Positions 35,396 through 45,279 of a stretch of 64,000 bases of DNA are shown here, in pieces. Under the pieces are notes generated by a model. The model was not told the origin of the DNA. It did not search any database and saw only the letters and a list, made by a program, of their open reading frames with translations. A program made the translations under genes and the position numbers. The stretch lies in assembly GCA_947396885.1 (NCBI GenBank), contig OX377205.1, forward strand, positions 55,350,676 through 55,414,675, in the 5' to 3' direction. The DNA comes from Heligmosomoides polygyrus polygyrus. Its lineage: Eukaryota > Nematoda > Chromadorea > Rhabditida > Heligmosomidae. Position 1 is the stretch's first letter, and every line of letters starts with the position of its first letter.

Positions 35396-35439
35396 AAACT
35401 TTCGTTCCGATTTGTTCATCCTTTTAAACAATTTTTTAG

Positions 35440-36508
35440 ATTAACGGTGATCAAGCAAAGGTACTGAGTGTTTGCTTGCTGTACGACTTCAAGCAGGAAG
35501 AACTGGTGCAGAATTCTACCGCACCTTGTCCGAAGTATTTGTTAACGAAGTTCCATCATTACGTCAATGCTAGCAATGGTTTCAACGTGTCCGAGACGGT
35601 GATGAGACCTTTGAAGACGAGGAACATCAACGACGTCCTGAAGTTGTGGATAGCCAGGAATTTACGAAAGCTGTCGAGTGGAATCCAACACAAGCTACAC
35701 GTGAGCTCGCACAGAGGTTCGGTTGTCACCATTCTACCATTGCCGATCGTTTCCATGCAGTCAGAAAGTCAAGTAGGTGTGGAAAATAGTGCCACATCAG
35801 CACGGGTCGCCATCGCTAGAATTCTCCTCCGCAAAACCAAGAACAGCGGTTTCTATGACCCTATCGTGACGTCGGATGAGAAGTGGATTCACTACGATAA
35901 TACCAAAGCGGCAATGGTTGAGCCCCGGCGAGGTTCCGAAGACAGCAACGAAGCTGACGTTCACGAAAAAAGTCGTGCTCTGTACTTGGTGCAACTAGAG
36001 GCCTGGTGCATTTTGAGGTGCTGGATCCAGGCCAAACAGTTACGGTAGGCCCTTACAAAGAACAGCTGAGCTGCGTGGACCAAGCACAGCAACTGTGAAA
36101 TTCTACCTCGACAAGGAATGAGCACAGCAATTGTGAAATTCCTCCAAGACAACGCTCAACCGCGCGCCGCAAACATCACGCTGCAAATATTGGGGAGTTG
36201 GCTGGGAACTTCTGCCTCACCCGCCTTATAGCCCTGACCTTACGCCATCAGACAACCATCTTTTCCGGTCGATGCAGCACGCCTTGGTGGAAAAAAAAAT
36301 TCAAAAACCGTGACGAAGTCTAAATTTCTGTGTCCAACTTCTTCGAGTCGCAGCCGCCGGAGCTCTTCAAGAAAGGTATCCATTCTTTGCGAAGACGTTG
36401 GCAACATGTCATTGATAATAATGAAGATTGCCTCTTGTGTTAAGGTGTGGTGGTTCTTTTCTTGTAGCGAAATTTATTTTTGAGGAAAAACGATACAATC
36501 CGACAACC
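35440..36508 (+). pseudogene. mariner transposase, frameshifted, 5' part displaced
   Basis: Reading across frames gives CLLYDFKQ, FFVNEVPSL-like, ELAQRFGCHHSTIAD-like, then YDPIVTSDEKWIHYDNTKAA (first Asp), a VLCIWW-like segment, FLQDNAQPRAANITLQ (second Asp), LTPSDNHLFRSMQHAL and the terminal RRRWQHVIDN. This is a standard mariner layout of about 345 codons with at least four frameshifts. In the catalytic PDLAPSD block the first Asp (third catalytic) is lost (ALxPxLTPSD). The right terminus is TTAGGTTGTCGGATTG (- strand, ending 36510). No left terminus lies next to it. Confidence 0.85.
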
Positions 36509-36724
36509 TAACATTTGAAAGTACATACTTTTCTCCTTCGTAATGTTACCAGAATCTTTTATTGAGTACTGGAATATGAAAGGCGGAAATATTCAGAGCG
36601 AAAAGACTTCGGAAACATTCCCTTCGACATAATTTAAAAAGTTGTTGACTTCCCAAGGCAGCGTTATCTCTGCCCACCCTATGGGGCGAGTCGCCGCTGC
36701 GAGGTGAAGCAGCAGCAATTTTGA

Positions 36725-36810
36725 TCACAGCGTGCTCAGTTGGCGTAGTGGATGCAGCAGTCGCTGGAGAGGCGGGTTGTGGTCACGTGTTCGATTCATG
36801 TCGTTTGGAT
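36725..36810 (+). repeat. tRNA-like segment
   Basis: GCTCAGTTGGCGTAGTGGAT (A-box-like) followed by CACGTGTTCGATTCATGTC (B-box-like). The acceptor stem does not pair. It belongs to the foldback/SINE-like tRNA-derived sequence common in this intron. Confidence 0.5.
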
Positions 36811-37079
36811 TTGTTTTGCTTTATTGTAGCGTGCAAGTCTTAACAACACTGAAATTTCGTGAAGCTTTTTTGCAGATAGCACCTCAAGACCAAGAGGACG
36901 TTAAAACTAAGGAATCTTCCTAACACGCTTTGATTATGGCATAAGGTTTTTGCTGTTTGTATAATATTAGGCGCTCGTAGAGGGATGAGTTCAACAGTTG
37001 CTCTTTTAACCTCCAACTCCTGTTTGTCATGCGCATGCGACTGTTTTCGCAGAGCGTTACCAAATAGATCTTCAGCTAC

Positions 37080-38670
37080 CTTCTCACTTACAAGGGAGGT
37101 CAATGAACCTCCCGTGGAGATTTGCAAAGTGACCTATTGAAGGTTGTAGAGACTATGGGGAGCACCGTAATGGTTTTCGAATTTCCTGCGGACATCTTAT
37201 TAAATCAAAACTTACAAAAAACCAGCTCTTGGGTCTGATAAGGTGAAAGTGAAGCCTTGAATGGCCTTACAATGCTCAGAAATTAACCTGGAAAAGGTTT
37301 GAAGCCTTAGTTATAGTTAGATGTTAGAACTCCGACAATTTGTTAGATTTCCTGAAGTGGGCTGCGGGTAAATCATTCCTGGTGTCGTGAGGACTGGTTG
37401 ACCGAGTGGATAGCGGTGCAGACTTGTAGGAGAGGGGTTGAGGGTTCGAATCCAGGGCATTGCTGTGTAGACTTCTTCCGCTTTTGTAATCTTAGGGTAC
37501 ATTGCTGACCTCGATAAAGCTTTGTTTTCGTGTTTTTTTTTTCATTAAAATATCATTTACGAACGTGATGGACATGTGATACAGAACTTCTTCTTCTTGA
37601 GTGGGTGCATAACAACGGGCACAATTGTACTATCACGACTCCAGATGTCGGGGAGGTCGAAAAAATAGCATACATGCAGTTATTTTGGGTGCTAATCTCA
37701 AATATGATATCAGTTTTTGAAAATTTGGACGACTACGGTAGTTTACGGCGGCACGAGTGATTACGGCTATTGATAACAGTGCAGAATCGCTTTCTTCACC
37801 TATGTGGTATTGTTTTCCAATTTTCTACTTTGAGATGAAAGATTGAGACCCCCTATCAGTACGGGAGAGTGACCGGAAAAAAATTCTGCAATACGAGAAA
37901 CACTACAGAGTGGATCAATAATGATACATTTTATATGAGATGGTAGAATTAGTAAAATTTAAAGAAGAGCATTCTTTATAGAAACCCGAAGATTGATCAG
38001 TACATTCTAGAGGTGGACCAAAGCAACACGTTTCGTGTTTTTAAATGAAGTTACAATATGAAGAAGCACTTTCAAAAAATGAAAGAACAAAAGAATCGTT
38101 TAGGTATAGCAATTAATGGGAGCTTCCCCAGAGAGACAAGCGTGGTCCTGACTTTTTTCTTTTTTTCATTTTTCAACCGGTAATAGGTTAAAAACAGCTA
38201 AAAAGTGAAAACTTTGTCTTACCAAGGTCAAAACGTATTCTACATTTACAAGAACGCAGAATACCTCTCCCAGATTCGAACCCTCGTCCCCTCTCCTGCA
38301 AGTCTGCATCGCTGTCCACTCGGTCATCCAGTCGCCACGACAGTGAATGATTGACCTGAAAGTACCCCGCAGCTCCCTTCAGGAAATCTAACAAATCGAA
38401 TTCTCAGATTTCTAACATCTGACTATAGTTAAAGCTTCAACCCTTTCCCAGGTTAATTTTTGAGCCTTACAAGGCCATTCAAGGCGTCACTTTCGCCTTA
38501 TCAGTCGGCATTGAAGTGATGCAGTCTTCTTGCAATTTTTGATCTACCCAGTTGCCTGCAGGAAATTTGAAAGGCATTACGGTGCTTCCCAGACAATCTC
38601 TGCAACCTTCAATAGGTCACTTTGGAAATCTCCACGGGAAGTTCATTGACCTCGCTTGTTAAGCGCTATA
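37080..38670. repeat. 1.6-kb foldback with tRNA-like segment in both arms
   Basis: Left arm 37080-37500 and right arm 38190-38670 are inverted copies. Each contains a tRNA-like unit (+ 37393-37462, - 38262-38335) with GGTTGACCGAGTGGATAGCG and a canonical B box GGGTTCGAATCC. Outside the tRNA-like unit the arms share GACCTATTGAAGGTTG and AGCACCGTAATGG. The loop (37510-38180) contains a GCTGATCA-family trace and otherwise nothing recognised. Confidence 0.8.
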
Positions 38671-38779
38671 GTGCTATTTTCGAAGTGTTCTTGGTCTTGA
38701 GGTGTTATTTGGAGAAAAAATCACAAGAAGCTCTTTTGTGATCCTAAAGCTTGAGGGCCACAATATTGAAAAAAGAAAG

Positions 38780-38850
38780 GGTACCCATTACCCCTCCCCA
38801 GCCCGTGAGGTAAGCGCTCTACCTCTACGCCAGATGGGATCAGCGTTGGT
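38780..38850 (-). repeat. possible tRNA-like segment
   Basis: On the - strand TCTGGCGTAGAGGTAGAGCG followed by TACCTCACGGGCTGG. It has an A-box-like element but no clear B box. Confidence 0.3.
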
Positions 38851-39095
38851 CCTCAATGGATGCTTCATCCCGCAGCGATCCCTTGACTCATCGCATAGCG
38901 ATGCCAGGGTTCCGTGCTTTGGAATTTCGTCAACAACTTCCTCCAGAGTGGCGTTGGGCATCAGTAATTTTGAATTTTTACTATTTCGATGGCAAGGAGT
39001 CCACTTATGGTGGTCGTTTCCTTGAATTCGACCGACCGTTCTGGCCATTCCTCGAAAAGAACTATTATGCTCAGTTAAAGAAAATGTTGTTTAAG

Positions 39096-39186
39096 GTGGA
39101 TGAAGTGGTGGAAGAAGAAGTGTCGTCCTTTTCAGTTGATTCACGGGGATATGCTTGATGAACGATTCAGAAGCTTGATTACACAG
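39096..39186 (+). CDS. DOT1 exon D (isolated between two giant introns)
   Basis: 91 bases between GTTTAAG (acceptor, 39095) and ACACAG|GTAATA. Encodes WMKWWKKKCRPFQLIHGDML then DERFRSLITQ. This is the DOT1 segment between motif II and the NNxAF loop (family pattern WMKWYGKK..GDFL). The first base completes the Lys codon left by exon C and the end is phase 0 into exon E, so both joins fit although each neighbour is 10-12 kb away. The acceptor is atypical (no TTTCAG). A strong CCTTTTCAG lies inside the exon at 39127-39135. Using it would give an immediate stop. Confidence 0.92.
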
Positions 39187-39189
39187 GTA

Positions 39190-40635
39190 ATATTGTGAAA
39201 GATGTAGCGGTTGCTCGTGCCTTATCACTTGTCTGGTACGAGCAAAGAAATCGTGTTGAAGGAGATAACTCGAAACTCAGAAGCTGTCACTACTCTCTTC
39301 GCCAAGTTCCGACATTATACATTTCTTCTTGCCTAAAGAACTGCTAACGAATTGGATCACAGTGAAACCGCTTATGCTAAGTCGTTCGAAAAGCCGGCTC
39401 CCATCCGGCCTGACTGCTGTAACCCCCAGATGGGCAAGACGGCAACGCTAATTAGAGGCACTAATTGGCAGCATAAAATACAGTACCGTTGGTAAAAATC
39501 CGCCAAAACGCGGCCAGCGGCGAATTAATCTGCCGTTTCCGCCGCTTTACGATAACTCTTCTTCAATGTCTGTTGTATTCAATGAAACGCACATTGTTGG
39601 CTTCAGAACAACGTGATCTACCCAGTGGTATTGGATTTTAGAATTTTTGAGTCCGAGAAGACCTAGATTAAACGAGCCGTAATTATCTTAACCTGACCCA
39701 CATTTGCTGCTCACCACCTCACCACCTCACCAGCTTCGCCTAATTATGCCCCTTGGCTGGAATAGATCTGCCCAGTAGAATTTCAAAAAGTTTAACGGTG
39801 TCGAAAATGTATTTCATGCCAATTTTAGGTTTTGCCTCATCATGGTAATCTATTTGATATCAAATGTGACTAGTTTGGCCTCATATTCATCATTCCATGC
39901 ATTCTCAACTGTAGAATTTTCTATTTTCGCTAATTGGTTACGACCGAATCACTTTTGTTCTAGAGCTGATTTTTGCTCAAGTTACTTACTATGAGGTGTG
40001 GATTACAATTATAAGTGTTAGGTTTAATTTGATCAAAAGTAAGATAATAATCAACCACCAAATTGGCACTGCATTGGGGTTCCAAGGAGGCAGTCTGCAA
40101 AGGCTACTTCACGCGTGTAGATCTGTGTCTTCACAAGCCGGATCGATATGGAACGGGTCATGTGGTCAAACATCATGGTGCTGTCCCACCAACACGATGG
40201 AGCTGGCAGCTCACGTCCCGCAGTTTCACTCACTCAAAAAGGCAGCTTTCTCCTAGTTCGACCATGAGACTTAACACCGACGCAGAAGAGTACCTACCAT
40301 TTAGCAAAACCCATGTTTTCAATATCTTTCGAAAAAGTTCACTCGACCTCAATCTAATTCAATACCTGAGACGAGTCCGCTACTGGAGTCCAGACTGTTG
40401 CTGTGACCTGACCTGCCCTAGCAAGCATGTCCTTTGGACATACAATCTCTCTTCTCACAACGCACACTAACACAACGCAGGATCAGGCTTGAAATCAAGT
40501 CAAAAGGAGTCAATAGAGTCGTTCTGTGACGTTTTTTTTTCTTTGGGGAGGGTCGTCGGTCGGCGGAGTTCATCGTATTTTTTCGTACCTTCTCCTACAC
40601 TTCAAAAACTTCGATTCTTTTAATTTCGGCAGTCT
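39190..40635. other. unassigned intronic sequence
   Basis: Contains no exon I recognise. Open stretches at 40051-40470 on both strands overlap each other and match no family I know. A short 'caccacctcaccacctcacc' repeat lies near 39713. Confidence 0.3.
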
Positions 40636-40835
40636 NNNNNNNNNNNNNNNNNNNNNNNNNNNNNNNNNNNNNNNNNNNNNNNNNNNNNNNNNNNNNNNNN
40701 NNNNNNNNNNNNNNNNNNNNNNNNNNNNNNNNNNNNNNNNNNNNNNNNNNNNNNNNNNNNNNNNNNNNNNNNNNNNNNNNNNNNNNNNNNNNNNNNNNNN
40801 NNNNNNNNNNNNNNNNNNNNNNNNNNNNNNNNNNN
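40636..40835. other. assembly gap (200 N)
   Basis: A run of exactly 200 N, probably a placeholder of nominal length. It lies inside DOT1 intron D-E, just upstream of a maT relic. Confidence 0.99.
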
Positions 40836-40963
40836 AACACATATTCTTGTAGTACAGAACATTGTCTTCCAAATGCTATAAAAAACTGCACAAAAAATTG
40901 CAAACCTAGGCGGAGAGAACAAGTGCGCAAATGGCTACTTTTTCACTTTTTCACTTACCAACA

Positions 40964-41797
40964 ATTCGAAAAAACGACGACAAATTTAAGCGGAGTGGTT
41001 TCGAAGTGGCCTCCCTTGGAGCGGATGCAAAGGGCCAAACGTTTCGCGAAGCTTGGGGGCGATGGGCCGCAGGTTGTGGCTGCGAACGGATTCTGTTCAC
41101 AGATGCGGAGCTGTTCACCGTGGAGCAGGTGCACAATCCCCAAAATGATAAGATCTGGTCTACAGAGGCTCCAAGCAGCTCTGCTATTCTCGAACCCCGC
41201 CAGAACCCACAATCCGCCATGGTTTGGGGCGGAATCATCCCTCTGGCAGGACCCCTCTGGTTTCGTGGATAAAGGAGTGAAAATCGAAAAAGATGTGCAC
41301 CAGCGAGACATTCTCGAGTCCGTAGTTCTTCCTTGGGCCCATCAGCACTTCGGTAATGCCCATTGGAGGTTCCAACAGGACTCTGCACCTAAACATAGGG
41401 CAAAGAGTACGCAGGCGTGGTGCAAGGCCAATTTCTTATCCTATCACGCCTTCGGAATGGCCGCCGTATTCTCCGGATTTGAATCCGATGGACTGTAGTG
41501 TGTGGGCATTTTCAAGACTAGGGTCGGCGTTAAGCGCCGCCGCAGTCTCCAGTCCGTGAAGGAATCCTAACGCCAGGAATGGGTACGATTGTTTCTTGAT
41601 GAGCTGCGGTCCATCGCCTCCAAACCTCGCGAAGCGTTTGGCCCTGTGCATCCACTCCAAGGGAGACCACTAAGAAACCACTTGAACATGATTTACCTTA
41701 ATGTTTGTATTATTCTGATTTAGTTGTTGTTTTCTCGAATTGTTGGTTATGTTATAATTATAATAAAAAATCTTGTCCACATCATTTGGTGCACCCT
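40964..41797 (+). pseudogene. maT-like transposon relic with inverted C-terminal arm
   Basis: Spliced by eye across frames: ERILFTDAELFTVEQVHNPQ (first Asp), SAMVWGGIIPLAGPLW, HWRFQQDSAPKHRAKSTQAW (second Asp), SEWPPYSPDLNPMDCSVWAF (third Asp). The C-terminal DELRSIASKPREAFG-like end follows. There are at least three frameshifts. All three catalytic Asp remain. The first about 115 bp (40964-41080) is an inverted copy of the 3' end (41607-41740), replacing the N-terminal helix-turn-helix. The right terminus is the inverse of ACAGGGTGCACCAAATGATG. The same terminus is repeated at 41850-41884. Confidence 0.85.
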
Positions 41798-41805
41798 GTA
41801 TGTGT

Positions 41806-41806
41806 A

Positions 41807-41840
<34 letters not shown>

Positions 41841-41880
41841 CAACTGCTCCATCAATCTTGTCCACGTTATTTTGTGCACC

Positions 41881-41940
<60 letters not shown>
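41806..41940. repeat. TA microsatellites around a duplicated maT terminus
   Basis: Two (TA)n tracts (41806-41840, 41883-41940) alternate with duplicated pieces 'caactgctccatca' and a second maT terminus (CTTGTCCACGTTATTTTGTG). TA is the target of maT elements, so serial insertion or replication slippage could explain the layout. Confidence 0.85.
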
Positions 41941-41941
<1 letters not shown>

Positions 41942-42049
41942 ACTGCTCCATCACGCCTATCGGCGTCCTCGCACTTGGGCGCTTTGCGATGTGTATCACT
42001 AAGCTAAGGACCAGCTTTTTCCTTACCTAGGAGTAGAGAAGGCTCGCAA

Positions 42050-42800
42050 TACGCACAGTATATATTATAATAGTATAATATAATAATATATGTTATAATA
42101 TAATATATATTATAATAGTATGATAGGGCGATCTATTGGTTCCTCACTACTGATCCCCCCTTAGTGAAACGGTCCCCCATTACTGGTACTGGTCACTCAA
42201 TGATCCCCCTTAGCGGAGGACGTCTTCGGCACGCCTTCTGAACCCACAGGCACATTGGACGACGTCTTCGGCACGTCCACCTGATCCCCAAACACGTTGA
42301 GCGACGTCTCTTACACGTCTTCTAAGTCCCAGGCACGTCATGCTACGTATTCCGCATGTATTCCGAATCCTCTGGCACTTAGAAGACGTCTGGGTATTTT
42401 CCGCTATTTTCGCGCCTCGTAATTTGATCAGCAGCATCGACTGACGGTGATCGATGCTGGCAAAAATTCGGATTCGTTTTTTGCGACCTCGACTACCCCC
42501 AGCGCTGAGGTCTCCAGGCAGGTAGAAGGCGTCTACGTATTTCCCCTATTTTCCCGCACCGTAGTTTGATCAACATCGATTGATGGCGATCGAAACTTTA
42601 GAAACAAACTTCAGATTCGTGTTCAGCGACCTCGATTGCCCCGGGGCCGAAGTTCCCAGGCAGGGAGAAGACGTCTTGGTATTTTTCGCTATTTTCGTGT
42701 CGTAATTTTCCCCCCATTTCCCCCCCCCCTATCCCCCCCCCGAATTTTATATTTTTGCAGCGACGCCGATCGATAATACGACTCATCGCTTAGCGCGTTA
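42050..42800 (-). repeat. Helitron-like repeat with ~47-bp minisatellite
   Basis: On the - strand, from 42790: GAGTCGTATTATCGATCGG, then two to three ~130-bp units with 'cgaggtcgctgaacacgaat' and 'tcgatcgccatcaatcgat'. These are followed by a GACGTC-rich minisatellite (42215-42390) of the type seen at 8176-8345. C-runs at 42700-42745. The outer A+T-rich part (42050-42125) is a TATAATATAT palindrome. No Rep/helicase gene. Confidence 0.4.
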
Positions 42801-42824
42801 TTATAGAATATGATATGATATATC

Positions 42825-44045
42825 ACCTGTCGTCCCGTTGATCATCTACTTGATCGAGCTGGCGCAGCGTCTCCATTCGTCCCTGTCACGTGCCAGAGTG
42901 GTCCAATGGATCCTCCTCGCTCCAGGAACATGAGGAGCGTCATATCGTTCGTTCAGGGCTTTCACGAAAAAAGTTCGACGAACGTGTTGGTAAGCATCCT
43001 GGTGTTCTCTTGACATCAAAAAAAAAATAATAATAATAAACATCACGCGGAATGCAGTCGCTGGCGGCTTTCGTCCGGCGGGTGTCTGCGAAGCGCACTA
43101 CATGGACCATCTATCTAATTTTCGACAGCTTGGCCCTTGCGACAGCGTCTCTGATCTTCGAACGTCGACGATACTCGGAACTCGGGAAGCACGGTTGCTT
43201 GAATCATGTCACTTCGAGCATAGTCCTCTCGATTCCCAGCTGCGCGACGCCGATCGGGTGTTCATCCTACATTTGTAAGGCCTAGATCTCTGAGGCGTAT
43301 GTTAGGGCAGGAAGAATAGTGGAGTCGAGTAGGTGGGCACGGAGTCGGACGTTCTTCGTCTTCTTCACGACTTCTTCGACGCTCTTGAAAGCTCCCCAAG
43401 CCGCTCTTTTCCTCCTGCTCAGCTCTGGTGCTAGGTCGTTGGCCATGCCGACTTCGCGATCCAGATACACATAGCTGGAGCATTCGGAGATGTTCGTTCC
43501 GTTGAGCGAGATTGGGGCATCAGAAACCCATCCGTTCCTCATGAATATCGTCTTCGATTCAGCTGCAGTCCAACGTTCCCACATACACGATCGAAGTCGG
43601 CCAGCATTCGCTCCGCCTGGCTGATGCTCGGTGTTATGAGCACGATGTCGTCAGCGAAGCGAAGATGATGTAGTTGCCGGCCGTCAACCTTCACTCCCAT
43701 GTCTTCCCATTCTAGTTCGCGCATGACGTTTTCGAGAGTGGCCCTGAAGAGCTTCGGGGATATGGTATCCCCTTGCCGAACCCCTCTCTTCACGTCGACG
43801 ACGACGTCGTTGCAGAATGGTGAGATCTTGGTCGTGAATTCACTGTACAGCTCTCGAAGGACTCTGATGTACTGAGTAAGAACACCCTGTATCATCAGGG
43901 GTTTGATGACCGTTTCAGTTTCGACAGAGTCGAATGCCTTCTTCAGGTCGATGATCGTCTTCGAAGTCTTGCTTGTTCGCTTGGCTGTATTTCATCTATC
44001 GCTCTACTGATCTATTCAGAATGAACAGCTTGTAGACTACGTACG
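42825..44045 (-). pseudogene. RTE-B LINE fragment 3, 5'-truncated
   Basis: On the - strand: VYKLFILN-like remnant, DDYRPEEGIRLCRN-like, FTTKISPFCNDVVVDVKRGV, RQGDTISPKLFRATLENVMR, QLHHLRFADDIVLITPSISQ (intact FADD), RVCGNVGLQL, ILPALTYASEI-like, then the C-terminal [20 protein letters not shown] and the end near 42825. Frameshifts near 43540 and 43050. An internal deletion near 44000 brings VYKLF close to the linker. Confidence 0.88.
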
Positions 44046-44149
44046 TGGTGAACGTGGCTACTAAAAAGGTCGAAGTAAATGCGTGAATAACCTTCATTGC
44101 CCTTCTGGAAAAGTGGAAAAGCTGCGGTTTAATCAGGGCATCGGAGAGC

Positions 44150-45270
44150 GGTCATCTTACCAGGGAAGGGTCTCAGGCGTAGGTCTGAACGGGGGAAATG
44201 GATAGTACTGCGAGAATCTCCACCCTTCATATAGTAGAAAAACATGTTTCGTTTTTGCTGAGAGCGAAGACCCTTTGAATCAAAAGAGCTACGAGCCCTG
44301 GAGGGGGGGGGGGTTACAGTAGCGCACCGTCAGCACGTGCATGCGTGCGCGCGCTGTTGTATGGGACGCGGCGAAAGGCTCTGCGGCCAGCGAGTCGGTG
44401 GCTCAGCAGGGAGCGGGACTACTCGCAGGTGGTAGGTCAGGTGTTCGACTCCCGTGCTATGCAGTACTTTTGCTTCTTTCATGATTGCCGCCTTCTTTAC
44501 CAATTTGCTTCCAACACATCTCCTACATATTTATTTCACTCTGCGTTGTCAGACAAGGATCAGATTCGTACTCAATGCGAAGTTTGGACAAGAACGTTTA
44601 CCATGACCTTACCATTAATCACATTTACCTACTGTAATTTAACATACTCCAGGGTAATACGGAAAACGGATGTCAGATTCGTAATCAGCACCCCAAATAA
44701 TCCCCCTGGAAGAAGTTTGGGCAAAATCGGTGATTACGACCTCGACAGCCCTAGTCACGCGCACCTGCTGTAACCTGTACCTATTGTAAGGACATTCTTT
44801 AACTTTCGCTGAAAAACACAAAACATTGCATAATTCAGAAACTGAGAAAAGTGAGTGAAGCACAGCTCGCAGAAACCTTTATTTGACAATTTAGCATGAA
44901 ATAAATGTGTAGGAGATGTGTAAGAAGTAAGCTGATTTAGACTGCCATGTCGTGCCGACTTTCACCACACTACTTTCACGACTCCAGAAGTCGAGGAGAG
45001 GTTGAAAAAAAATTTCACCCAAACCTCGCCCAGGGGGGGGGGATCACGAATCTGACATCCTTTTTCAAATTTCGCCCGATTATGGCAGGTTATGATGGAT
45101 ACGGGTGACGGTGCAATACTGTACCCCATCTTTGAGAACCCGTAGCTCTTTGGGTTCAAGGACTCAGCAAAAACGAAACATGTTTTTCTACGACATGAAG
45201 GGTGGAGATTCACGCAGTACTATCCATTTCCCTCATTCAGACCTATGCCTGAGACCCTTCCCTGGTTAGT
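44150..45270. repeat. foldback with tRNA-like segment in left arm
   Basis: Left arm 44150-44300 and right arm 45130-45270 are inverted copies (CCAGGGAAGGGTCTCAGGC, GGAAATGGATAGTACTGCG, AAAACATGTTTCGTTTTTGC). A tRNA-like unit (44394-44463: CGGTGGCTCAGCAGGGAGCG, then CAGGTGTTCGACTCCCGTG) lies just inside the left arm. The loop contains GCTGATCA-family blocks (44660-44730, 45000-45070). G-runs at 44304 and 45034. Confidence 0.75.
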
Positions 45271-45279
45271 CTTCAAGTT

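Noticed and set aside
37393..37462. Candidate tRNA gene (canonical B box GGGTTCGAATCC)
   Set aside because: The acceptor and anticodon stems do not pair and the same segment recurs inverted within a foldback. tRNA-derived repeat only.
38856..39158. 101-codon + open stretch MDASSRSDPL..
   Set aside because: It overlaps exon D in a different frame. The DOT1 frame explains the conserved residues.
41670..42030. Poly-Tyr/Ile ORFs
   Set aside because: Translations of TA microsatellites.
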